Assembly (NCBI GenBank): GCA_023128595.1
Contig: JAGMDR010000158.1
Location: 1-38,834 of the forward strand
DNA length: 38,834 nucleotides
Direction of reading: 5' to 3'
Source: Planctomycetota bacterium
GTDB lineage: Bacteria; Planctomycetota; Phycisphaerae; Sedimentisphaerales; Anaerobacaceae
Shown one piece after another: positions 8,215-17,277 of the stretch; position 1 is the stretch's first letter; each line of letters opens with the position of its first letter. Below the pieces are notes generated by a model. That model made no database searches. It saw only the letters and a program-made list of their open reading frames with translations, and was not told the DNA's origin. The position numbers and the translations under genes were made by a program.

Positions 8215-11200
8215 TCAATAATTCTCCACGGCTTCAAATGCCCTGATTATGTTTAGCAATCTGTTCACGTAAGTATGGTGGCTCTTGACTATTTCCTGCT
8301 GCTCGTAAATCATATCTCTATATCTGCTCAACGGTAAGCTGAGCGTATTGTCGATTAGCTCTTCGATACTTTGGCCCTTAACAGTGCAATCGTTAAATAT
8401 ATCATCGAACTTTCTGACATTTGAGACGCCCAGTTGACCGTATGAAATATTCTTCCACATCCGGCAGGGAAGATAGTTGTTTTCCACCTGCCAGCGGCCG
8501 GCAATTGTCGGGGCAATAAGCGAATGGCGAACATACTTGATATTCAGCGAACCTGAAATGCCCTGTAAGTGAATGAATCTTATATTCCTTTTTTCGAGGA
8601 CATCCTTCAGCATTTCGATTTCGTTGACATTGCCCCGATCCAGACGATCATTCCATATACTGCCGACCCAAAAGACAATGTTGCCTACGGGTTCGAGTAT
8701 CGGCTCTTCAAATTCATCCGCGAGCAAATCTGTTGCCCAGGGTTGAAACAGAATGCGGTTCTTACCGTCGAAAAACGTTACCTGGTCCCACATTTGGCCG
8801 GCCTGCGCAGCCGAATTCATATATGTCTGAAGTCTGATGTTGCGCGATGGGTCAATTCTTCGATGAATATCATCCGAACAATTGTGCAGACAATAATACA
8901 CGTTGTCCCTGATGGGCAGGTGCGAGCTGGAAACATCAACAGAGATGACCAGGTCATTGCTTTCTACTATATCTTCGTTCTCCCTGCGGTCATCCACCAG
9001 AACGACACTTGCGCCCAGCTTCTCTAACGTACGGAAGAAGTGATGGTGAATGTAAGCATGAGTATGTTCCTGGGTTTTGAGCCCCCATACAACTACCTTG
9101 TTGAATTTCTCAATCTTTCTGCGCAGTTGCGTTTCAGAACGCTCGCAGTGGGATTTCGTCGAAGTCCGTCTCACAGTCGTCTCTGTAGTTGCCTGATTCC
9201 TCGCGTTTAGCCCCCCCCAAGCATCGGAATAGACCGGCCCCTCGTCATAAGGCTCCTCAAGGCCGGGCCTTATGGAATAGCCGTTAACAGTACTGATAGA
9301 GCCGTTTTTTGTCGAACAGAGCACAGGAGCGGGCGAGCACTGCTCTCGGCGGGCCGCCCGAATCAACAGGTCCGGCCCCGGCTCAAAATCCGGTGCTAAC
9401 CTGACCACCGCTGTCGCCGCCTTCTCCGCCAAAGCACCATCTCGGCACTTATAGGCCGCTCTGGCTAAGTACCACAACACCTGCTCGTGATCACAAAATG
9501 ATCTAACAGCCTGCATAAGTTCCTGCTCAGCTTCGGCAAACAGGCCCCGCTGAAAACACGCAAGCCCGTGCCAGAAACTCTCGATACTCGAATCAATTCT
9601 CTCCAAATCGGCGGGCACATTAAATGCCTCGGAAAAGTCATCCTGCCACAGCAAACGCCCCGGCCTCGGGATCTCAGCGCCAACAAAATGGCTCCAGCGA
9701 CGCCGGCACAGCTCAATGTCACGACCGCTGGCGTCGGCGTTGGCCTGTTTCTGCACGTCAAGCAGATTATTGTGAGTAACAAAACATCCTGGCAGCGGGA
9801 TAAACTGCCTGCCGTTTTCGTACAGCTTGTAGCAAAAATCTGTATCGGCGCAATAGAACCTGTACGCCTCGTCAAAGCCGCCGACCTGCCTGAAACTCTC
9901 CAGTCTGAGCAAACCATAGTTCATCAACAGTTTGTTCCCGTGCGTAAAATCGATACCGTACTTAGCCCAATCCTCTCTCGTTGGGTGTATGTTCTTATAG
10001 AAAAAGATGCCCCCTGCCGCCTCATCTCTCTGCTTTTCGAGCAGCTCTACCGCCCGAGCGAGCGCGCCCGGGCTAAATACGATGTCATCGCTGGCGTACA
10101 TCGCCCATTTGCCGCGGGCCTTTGAAAAGCCAAAATTATACAACTGCGGCCACGAGTGCCTGCCCACCCCAAGCCATTGCGACTCACTGTAGATCTCTCT
10201 TACGTTATGCTTGCCCAGCACATCCAAGGTATTATCAGACGAGCCCCCTTCGACAACAATTATCTCATAAGCTACACCACCGGCGGCCTCTCTGAGACTG
10301 CCAAGCATCTGGTCCAGCAGCCCCGCCCGGTCCTTCGTGCAAAGTACAATACTGACATCACACTCTGCCTCTTGACCGTGTCCGCTGCGCACCATCGAAT
10401 CAGCTTCGTGGATGGAAACATCCTCACTGCTCCCTGAAGTCTCAAAAGAATGCTGTGGGATCGCGGGTTCTCTGTTTTTATATGTTATCTGCTGCGACTG
10501 CTTCTCGAGGAACTCCAGGGCAGAAGGAAAAATGATTCCAACCGACATCTGGCTCGTATCTTCTATGCCCCTTTCTCTGAGATACCGATGGTGATGAGTT
10601 GCAAACGTTCTTCCCAGCGAAGCCCAGAGGCTCTCCGGGTTTGAAACCAGGTCCCTGTCGAATCGTCGGCGCAAATATCCAAAGAACCTCTTGGCCAAGA
10701 AAAGCCACTTCTCCTTTTCCCATTCACACGTGTGCCTGATATGATATGCGAACGGCGAAACAAGTCTCTTTGTTTGAAAGCCCTCCACAGCCGGAATTAA
10801 CGGCGCCCAATAGTCCCACCACGGCATCCCTATACAGAATTCGGACTCCGGATAACAGGATATCAGTGACCTATCGAAAAAGAAGAAATCAAATCCATCC
10901 TGATAGACTTCGCCCTCCGGATGGTCTAAAGAATCAACATCGGTTCTCGACCCATAAATAAGGCAGTTTTCCGCCTCGCTTTTAATAAAGGAAATAATAC
11001 CTTCGTCTGCAACTAAATGAATATCCGAATTCACAATCCCACAAATCCTGTATCCGCTTTCCCTAAAATACTCGAGGAACTCATCAAAATATATAAGAGG
11101 CTTGCCGAACGCCTCCCTTGCGTCCCGCTGGGGCCGAACAAATCTGACTTCCGGGAAAAACTCTCGAAGGGACTCTATCTCCTCGGCGCAATTTATCGAA

Positions 11201-12579
11201 ACAACGTCGAAGCCGAGTTTGATCCAGCTTTCAATCGCTTCAATCTGAGCCTCAATCCTTCTGGGAGCTATGCTCGTGGCAATTGTCAGGCGCGCGTCTC
11301 TGCCTGTCTCAACATCAGACCGGCACGTGGCATCCTGTAATCTCTCTGGCCCTTGTACGTAAATATCCGGACTATTTTCACGCCCGGATATGGCAGTCCT
11401 ACGGCCCTCGACTGCAATGATCTCAACAGCACTGACATCCAGGAACTTGTCACAGGACTGCCACGCGGGTCTTGAGGATTGCGGCTTCCACAATGAGCTG
11501 CCCTGCACAAACAGGCGCGTCTTCGGCGAAGATTTCTCAAGAGTCTGCCGAAGAGCTTCGGCGATAACTTCCGGTGCAACATCCTTGACACAATGAGGAG
11601 CCTCATATCGACAACCCCAATTGCATCCATAACACTCCAGAGGCAAACAGACAACAGAAGTTAGCGGCGAATAAGGCATAAAACGCCCGAAATGTCCGCC
11701 GCCTAACAGGATAACGTTGGGTCTTCCAACAGCGCAGGTAATATGTGCCAGGGCCGTCTCCGCTCCGATGGCAAGTCTGCACCGTTTCAATACCGCGGCG
11801 GACTCTCGGATACTCGTTCCGGCGCTTAGGTTTACCGTCCTGACTCCAGCCGCATCCAAGTTTCTCTGATTAATGTCTCGATCTTGCTCCGTGCCAAGTG
11901 CGATTACCTCAAGCTGATTCGCCTTGCAAAACTCAGACAGCGCTTCGCCATATCTCTCATACACGCGACCGCCATATTGTGCACCGGCAAACAGAACGAT
12001 TGTCTTACTCGGATTGAGTCCATTTTCTCGAAATAGCCTGTCGGCAAATTCCTCATTTTCCTGTGTCGTCCAGACCATCGGGCGTAAGTCCTGTACCTCA
12101 ATACCCAATCCTATGAGAAAATCTTTGTGTCGCTTAAGCTCCGGTTCATGCTCACCGCAGCTTGGCAGCAGGTTGGTGTAGAATTGATTGTGCATGTTTC
12201 TGAGCTCGGCTGGAATGTTGCACAGATTTCCTTCGAGTGCAACACGCTGCTCGGCCCCGCACTTTATCGCAAACCAATCCGTCAGGGCCTCACGGGAATA
12301 TACCGAATTCAACGACACATCCGGTTTCAACGCCCTGAGCCGCTCTACAACCTCTTCTCGGTAGCGCTCGTCCAGGAGGGCCCGTTGCCTGTCAAAGACT
12401 ACGATGTCATCAACATAGGGACAGGCCTCGTATAGCTCGGCGATATGCTCCTGACAGACAACGCTTATCCCGGCGTCTTCGTACTTTTGTCGGATGTACG
12501 GCAGCATCGACGAAGAAAGCACCGCATCGCCTATCGAATCCGTCCTGACCCAGAGTATGTTTCTAATATCGGTTCTCAT
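8215..12579 (-). CDS. Four-module glycosyltransferase: GT9 + GT-A-like + GT2 + TPR + GT-B (1454 aa)
   Basis: The order of modules is as follows. Residues 1-350 resemble ADP-heptose-type GT9 heptosyltransferases, with VRTDSIGDAVL at 11-21 and AETALAHITCAVGRPNVILL at 273-292. Residues 430-640 form a GT-A-like unit with VNSDIHL at 516-522. Residues 740-960 form a GT2 unit starting VSIVLCTKDR, with ASDDI at 829-833. A TPR-like helical stretch spans 1000-1070. Residues 1158-1454 form a GT-B-like domain resembling the CgeB / Glyco_trans_1_2 type. The start is ATG without a strong ribosome binding site. A run of eight G on the coding strand (plus-strand C run at 9211-9218) falls at residues 1121-1123, just before the last domain. 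The product probably adds several sugars of the flagellar glycan; the sugars are not known. Confidence 0.85.
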   Translation of the reverse strand: MRTDIRNILWVRTDSIGDAVLSSSMLPYIRQKYEDAGISVVCQEHIAELYEACPYVDDIVVFDRQRALLDERYREEVVERLRALKPDVSLNSVYSREALTDWFAIKCGAEQRVALEGNLCNIPAELRNMHNQFYTNLLPSCGEHEPELKRHKDFLIGLGIEVQDLRPMVWTTQENEEFADRLFRENGLNPSKTIVLFAGAQYGGRVYERYGEALSEFCKANQLEVIALGTEQDRDINQRNLDAAGVRTVNLSAGTSIRESAAVLKRCRLAIGAETALAHITCAVGRPNVILLGGGHFGRFMPYSPLTSVVCLPLECYGCNWGCRYEAPHCVKDVAPEVIAEALRQTLEKSSPKTRLFVQGSSLWKPQSSRPAWQSCDKFLDVSAVEIIAVEGRRTAISGRENSPDIYVQGPERLQDATCRSDVETGRDARLTIATSIAPRRIEAQIEAIESWIKLGFDVVSINCAEEIESLREFFPEVRFVRPQRDAREAFGKPLIYFDEFLEYFRESGYRICGIVNSDIHLVADEGIISFIKSEAENCLIYGSRTDVDSLDHPEGEVYQDGFDFFFFDRSLISCYPESEFCIGMPWWDYWAPLIPAVEGFQTKRLVSPFAYHIRHTCEWEKEKWLFLAKRFFGYLRRRFDRDLVSNPESLWASLGRTFATHHHRYLRERGIEDTSQMSVGIIFPSALEFLEKQSQQITYKNREPAIPQHSFETSGSSEDVSIHEADSMVRSGHGQEAECDVSIVLCTKDRAGLLDQMLGSLREAAGGVAYEIIVVEGGSSDNTLDVLGKHNVREIYSESQWLGVGRHSWPQLYNFGFSKARGKWAMYASDDIVFSPGALARAVELLEKQRDEAAGGIFFYKNIHPTREDWAKYGIDFTHGNKLLMNYGLLRLESFRQVGGFDEAYRFYCADTDFCYKLYENGRQFIPLPGCFVTHNNLLDVQKQANADASGRDIELCRRRWSHFVGAEIPRPGRLLWQDDFSEAFNVPADLERIDSSIESFWHGLACFQRGLFAEAEQELMQAVRSFCDHEQVLWYLARAAYKCRDGALAEKAATAVVRLAPDFEPGPDLLIRAARREQCSPAPVLCSTKNGSISTVNGYSIRPGLEEPYDEGPVYSDAWGGLNARNQATTETTVRRTSTKSHCERSETQLRRKIEKFNKVVVWGLKTQEHTHAYIHHHFFRTLEKLGASVVLVDDRRENEDIVESNDLVISVDVSSSHLPIRDNVYYCLHNCSDDIHRRIDPSRNIRLQTYMNSAAQAGQMWDQVTFFDGKNRILFQPWATDLLADEFEEPILEPVGNIVFWVGSIWNDRLDRGNVNEIEMLKDVLEKRNIRFIHLQGISGSLNIKYVRHSLIAPTIAGRWQVENNYLPCRMWKNISYGQLGVSNVRKFDDIFNDCTVKGQSIEELIDNTLSLPLSRYRDMIYEQQEIVKSHHTYVNRLLNIIRAFEAVENY

Positions 12580-12603
12580 TTCGTATTTAACAGCTTACTG
12601 CAC

Positions 12604-15600
12604 TTACGCCAGCGGCTGTAGCTCGGGTGCAACGCGTATGTCATTAGTCTCAATGTCCATTTTCCTTTCATCGCTGGTGTTGTAATTAAGTAGTGGCGCA
12701 TCAATCAGAATCGACTTGTTGAATGTCTTCAGGACGTTCAGACAGAATTCTCTATCCTCCACTCCCTGGACTAAGCCGGCCCATGCAACCTTCTGCAGAA
12801 CCTCGCGCCTGATACACAGCGCCCCGGCGTGGGTCCTCATGAACCCGGCGCCAAACGCCTTTGGCATCGGACCCTGCACAAAGTACTTCTCATAAAGTTC
12901 CTGCGACGGAGCTGTCTGAATATTATCGTAAACAATTTCCCCCGCTTCGCCTTCACTGAAGGTTGTATATGAATGGCACAGGTGCACAATGTCGTGCTCC
13001 TTGAAGAAGCTCTTGACAATCTCAAGCCTTTGCGGATGCTGGGTATCATCGGCGTCATGATATAAAATCACATCTCCGTTCAGACTTTCCGTCAAACGCT
13101 CTCGTGCGCTGGCGGCATCAAGCCGTTGTTCGCACCATTTTATCTCCAGCGCAAAGATATCTTTGAACTTCTCGTACAGTCTGTTGAGCCGGTCCAACTG
13201 CTCTTGCCCCTCTACAGGAGAAACAACGATTACCACTTCGTCGGGAACCTCCGTCCCACGGGCTATCTTAGACAACGCATTATCAAGATATCTGACATGA
13301 TGCCGGGCACACAGAATGGCTACCGAAGTTCTCAAGGAATTCGACACCACGTAACAGCTCGAAGTCGATTCGGTTTGCTGCAAAACTGCACGGCACTGCT
13401 CATCCAAAGGACAGAGTTTCATCACCCGTTTCGCAATTCCACGGGCCTTGTCGGATTGTCCTTTGTCGGCGTAATAAGCGGCAAGCTCACACATAGCGGT
13501 CATACAGGAAGGCTCAACAACAAGCACCCGCTGCCAGAGCTGCGCGGCCTCATCATTCCTCTGAAGCGATTTCAAACGGTCGGCTCCCCGAAGCAACGCC
13601 CCCAAATCGCTGCGCCAACGATCTGTATAGGAATCGAAATTGACCGTAACCTGCCACGCAACCCTGTCTTGCTCAGCCCGCACCTGCTGTGATTTGCTAA
13701 TGACGTGCTCAATCCCTCTTCGCATATTCTCCTCGAAAGTCTGTTGCGAATAGTCGCGCAATGCCGCCTGCCTGGTCTTTATCGAATGCTCATAATGCCA
13801 CTGCGCGGGCTTCGCCATAACCTCACGCACAACCCGAACAATCTGGTCAATAGAATCGTCCTGCAGCATTATCCCGAAATCGTCCACATCTATGTTCGCC
13901 TCACGATTGACAATCGGAATCAGCCCCTGGTTCATACACTCAACCACACCACCGGGAGAACCCTCCGCACACGATACAAATATCGTACTGTTGCACAGGG
14001 TCATAAGCTCGTAAAAACGAGGCGACCTGAGTTCGACCCAGCTCACAAAATGAATATTCGAATGTTTGGGTAATGCCTCTTTGTACACCTCCGCAAAACC
14101 CGGCTCCACCGGTCCGGCACACCACAGTTCCGCATCCAACTGCATAAAGGCCTCAACCAGCAAACCAAGACCCTTGTGAATATTGCCTCCGGAGCCAAAG
14201 TAAAGGAAATGCCTGCGCCCGGCATCAAAGTCTTTGGCCGCAGCGTCATAATGGTCATCCCCATAGCACGCGTTGTTAAGGTTGAAGCAAACGGGGGACT
14301 GCCTGTAGCTGGCCGCAGCATTTTTATTGCCGAGACATATAATCCCATCGGCATCGTGAACCGCAAATTCTTCACTAAATTCTATCCGTCGGTCGTATGG
14401 CAGCCGCACACCACGACGCTCTTCAAGTCTATCAAATCTCTCCGCCTCCTGGCGATTGAACTGTCGCCAGTATATCCCCGTTGCAAAATAAATCTTTATA
14501 GCATCACGGACAACATTTCTGCTGAGATATTCCCAGTTAGCTCCTGCGTGTCCTATGAAAAGGTCGTAAGTCTTATCACTTTCAAAGTCCATGCAGTTCC
14601 AGTCTATCAAATCTACAACGTAGCCCATCTCAACCAGAACCTTAACCATACTGCGGGCTATACCGGCATTGCTGAACATAAACGGCTGGTATTGAGGCCC
14701 CATCCTGAGCGGCGCCGTAATGTAAGAAACCAGCGCATTTTTCTTGGCAGCCTTTAGCACAGGCTGACAGGGCCGGTTCGTTCCAGGACCCGCCGAAACT
14801 TTTCTTCCAAAACCGGCAATAAAATTCGACATCACATCAGGGTGCGTACCTGTGAACGGCTGTGTATGCGAATGCTCATCACCCAACCATACCGGATATG
14901 TCCTTTCTATCCGCTCACGGTTCTGCGGATTCCACTTCAGGAAACATTCTTTGTACCATGCTTGGCGGTCGAACCCCCAGAAGTCCCCTTTCTTGTCCAT
15001 CCTGCCGTAGTAATCGTTCTTCTGCTTGACCTGACTGTCCAACACATAATTGTAATGATATAGGATCACCCCCATTTCTCTCGTTGCCGTCCCACCCCAA
15101 AGATGCATTTGCTCGGTAGTCCTGTTACAGCCAGGCCAGACCATTGTGGGCGGCCGGTGAGATATGAATACGGCCCCTGGAACAAACTTGAACAGCCTTC
15201 TGAAGTGATTTGAAAATTCGAAGAACTTCGATGAATAGACTATATGATCCGGCCCCTTCCAGAAACTGTTCGGGATGAAATTCACCTGCGTAATAGACGG
15301 ATCGCTCTTGACGATTCCCTTGATCCTGTCGAGGTCGTTACGCTTGTATACCTCGTCGGAGTCTATGAGCCAGACGTAATCTCCCGAGACGTGTTTTAGC
15401 GCCTCGTTCTGCATTTCGCATTTTTCGGGCCATCGACCTTGGATCAAGGTGATTTTGTTTTCGGGATCGGGGAAAGACTTGATGAACTCGACGGTGCCGT
15501 CTTTGCTGCCGCCATCGGGATTGGCGGCGAACAGACAATTTTCGACGGCGCCCTCGACGATGATAATCTCGTGAGCAAAGTCGTAAACGGATTTCAGGCT

Positions 15601-17223
15601 GTACTCGATGAAGGGCATTGCGTTCAAGGCGATCATAACAAATGAAAACTTGTTCGGAGTTTTCTGCGCCAAGTTCTGAAGGCCATTCAAGCCGTCATTA
15701 ATCCTTCTGAGATTCTCCTGGTGCAAGACAACCTTTATTTGCGTAATCTGAGATCGAGGCATAGTGGGAACTGTGAATTCAGCGCCGCACTTGTTCAAGA
15801 ATTCCCAAACAGCATGTCCCTTTTGCGCCGCCGTTCCTGCATCTATTCGCGAACCATCAAGGACAATCCCTGCGTCGTCAATGAGAATAACGCCTCCGGT
15901 CAACATCATCGGGATCAACAGTTTGAATTCCTCAAAAATCACATCCTTGTCGTTCACGGAGTCGAGAAAAGCCATGTGAAATCGGCGGTTCTTCATACTT
16001 TTGAGGTGAGTAACAGAATCCGACAGTATCCACTCGACGTTCGAGGCATTTCGGCACACCTGCTTGCTGACCATTATCGAATAGGGGCTTATGTCAATTG
16101 TAATAATGCGGCCCGCTTCGCCCAACACTTCTGATATATATCGGGTGCTCTGGCCGGATTCATGGTAGAAGCGGATTGTCCCCGTTTCAATAACCTCGAT
16201 GTGGTCGCTGGGAAACTTCTGTTTTACTTCATTTGCGGCATCGATAACATTCTGCATGTCAACGGGCTTTTGATACAATCGGCCGTAGAGGTCATAGTTT
16301 CGCACATAATCCATCATCACTTCCGGGTGTATGCCGTCGAACAATTCCGTATGCGAATTCTTATCCTCAATCCAGACCGGATAGTAGCTTTCGACTTCCT
16401 CCCTGTTCGCGTGCATCCATTTTCTGAAGCACTCGTTGCGCCACTGAATCAGATCAATTCCACGTTCACGATTCAATCCAAGCCTCAGGCACTTCTCAAT
16501 CCACAAGTCGAGCTGAGCATGAGAAACAAAAGTGTAGTTGAAAATCACAACTCCATTGCGTCTCATTTCGCAGGCATCCAACCGATTCACCGGGATGGCG
16601 CCGGCCGATGAATTCGACTCGGGAATTCTCAGAGACGATTCTCGGTCAAAAGTCGCCCCTTTGAAATACTTGAACACTCGCGGACAGTGATTGCGCTTGC
16701 TGTGAAGATCATCGGACACAATGACATAATCGAGTACTTTCCAGAACATTTCAGCAATAAAATCAATTTGCGTGACGGAATCATCCGCAGCAAGAATCTG
16801 CCTCACTCTTGTCAGATCCTGTCTCCTGTAAACTTCGACAGGATCTATAAGCCAAACATAATCTCCAGTGACATATTTGAGGGCCTCGTTCTGCATTTCG
16901 CACTTTTCAGGCCATCGGCCCTGGACCAGCCTGATTTTCTCTTGCGGATCAGGGAAAGACTTTATGAATTCGACCGTCCCGTCGGTGCTGCTTCCGTCGG
17001 GATTGGCGGCGAACATACAATTCTCGACGGCGCCCTCGACAATGATTATCTCGTGAGCAAAGTCATAGACAGATTTAAGGCTGTATTCAATGAACGGCAT
17101 CCCGTTTAGCACAATCATAACAAATGAGAACTTTGGTTCCCGCTCTTGTGCACTTGGCGAGACTCTTGGGCTAATGCTCGAGTCTAATCCGTTACCATCA
17201 ATGGATACGTTTTCGTTGTTCAA
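12604..17223 (-). CDS. Mega-enzyme: GT2 + methyltransferase + GT2 + GT4 + TPR + GT2 (1539 aa)
   Basis: Five catalytic-type modules are visible. GT2 copy A (31-310) and GT2 copy B (525-805) are close duplicates, both carrying FIEYSLKSVYDFAHEIIIVE. Copy B has LIDSDEVY (619-626); copy A has LIDPVEVY (125-132), so the DxD-type motif is lost there. Between them, 335-500 looks like a class I SAM methyltransferase of the Methyltransf_24 type (ETGT near 346-349). Residues 830-1180 are a GT4 GT-B domain with FGSGGNIHKGLGLLVEAF and CAEGSPGGVVECM. A TPR stretch (about 1205-1285) precedes a final GT2 (1298-1530, DADD at 1390-1393). The start is TTG at 17221-17223 with AAAGGA 6 nt upstream; the next in-frame ATG falls inside the GT2 core. 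Confidence 0.86.
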   Translation of the reverse strand: MNNENVSIDGNGLDSSISPRVSPSAQEREPKFSFVMIVLNGMPFIEYSLKSVYDFAHEIIIVEGAVENCMFAANPDGSSTDGTVEFIKSFPDPQEKIRLVQGRWPEKCEMQNEALKYVTGDYVWLIDPVEVYRRQDLTRVRQILAADDSVTQIDFIAEMFWKVLDYVIVSDDLHSKRNHCPRVFKYFKGATFDRESSLRIPESNSSAGAIPVNRLDACEMRRNGVVIFNYTFVSHAQLDLWIEKCLRLGLNRERGIDLIQWRNECFRKWMHANREEVESYYPVWIEDKNSHTELFDGIHPEVMMDYVRNYDLYGRLYQKPVDMQNVIDAANEVKQKFPSDHIEVIETGTIRFYHESGQSTRYISEVLGEAGRIITIDISPYSIMVSKQVCRNASNVEWILSDSVTHLKSMKNRRFHMAFLDSVNDKDVIFEEFKLLIPMMLTGGVILIDDAGIVLDGSRIDAGTAAQKGHAVWEFLNKCGAEFTVPTMPRSQITQIKVVLHQENLRRINDGLNGLQNLAQKTPNKFSFVMIALNAMPFIEYSLKSVYDFAHEIIIVEGAVENCLFAANPDGGSKDGTVEFIKSFPDPENKITLIQGRWPEKCEMQNEALKHVSGDYVWLIDSDEVYKRNDLDRIKGIVKSDPSITQVNFIPNSFWKGPDHIVYSSKFFEFSNHFRRLFKFVPGAVFISHRPPTMVWPGCNRTTEQMHLWGGTATREMGVILYHYNYVLDSQVKQKNDYYGRMDKKGDFWGFDRQAWYKECFLKWNPQNRERIERTYPVWLGDEHSHTQPFTGTHPDVMSNFIAGFGRKVSAGPGTNRPCQPVLKAAKKNALVSYITAPLRMGPQYQPFMFSNAGIARSMVKVLVEMGYVVDLIDWNCMDFESDKTYDLFIGHAGANWEYLSRNVVRDAIKIYFATGIYWRQFNRQEAERFDRLEERRGVRLPYDRRIEFSEEFAVHDADGIICLGNKNAAASYRQSPVCFNLNNACYGDDHYDAAAKDFDAGRRHFLYFGSGGNIHKGLGLLVEAFMQLDAELWCAGPVEPGFAEVYKEALPKHSNIHFVSWVELRSPRFYELMTLCNSTIFVSCAEGSPGGVVECMNQGLIPIVNREANIDVDDFGIMLQDDSIDQIVRVVREVMAKPAQWHYEHSIKTRQAALRDYSQQTFEENMRRGIEHVISKSQQVRAEQDRVAWQVTVNFDSYTDRWRSDLGALLRGADRLKSLQRNDEAAQLWQRVLVVEPSCMTAMCELAAYYADKGQSDKARGIAKRVMKLCPLDEQCRAVLQQTESTSSCYVVSNSLRTSVAILCARHHVRYLDNALSKIARGTEVPDEVVIVVSPVEGQEQLDRLNRLYEKFKDIFALEIKWCEQRLDAASARERLTESLNGDVILYHDADDTQHPQRLEIVKSFFKEHDIVHLCHSYTTFSEGEAGEIVYDNIQTAPSQELYEKYFVQGPMPKAFGAGFMRTHAGALCIRREVLQKVAWAGLVQGVEDREFCLNVLKTFNKSILIDAPLLNYNTSDERKMDIETNDIRVAPELQPLA

Positions 17224-17229
17224 CTCAAT

Positions 17230-17235
17230 TCCTTT
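17230..17235 (-). promoter_or_regulatory. Ribosome binding site supporting a TTG start
   Basis: On the minus strand AAAGGA lies 6 nt upstream of TTG 17221-17223. The next in-frame ATG is inside the conserved GT2 strand (residue 36), so the TTG is the most likely start of the 1539-residue gene. Confidence 0.6.
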
Positions 17236-17277
17236 TCCAATTCGTCCAAAGAAATCGCATTTCCTTCTGCAATACTG

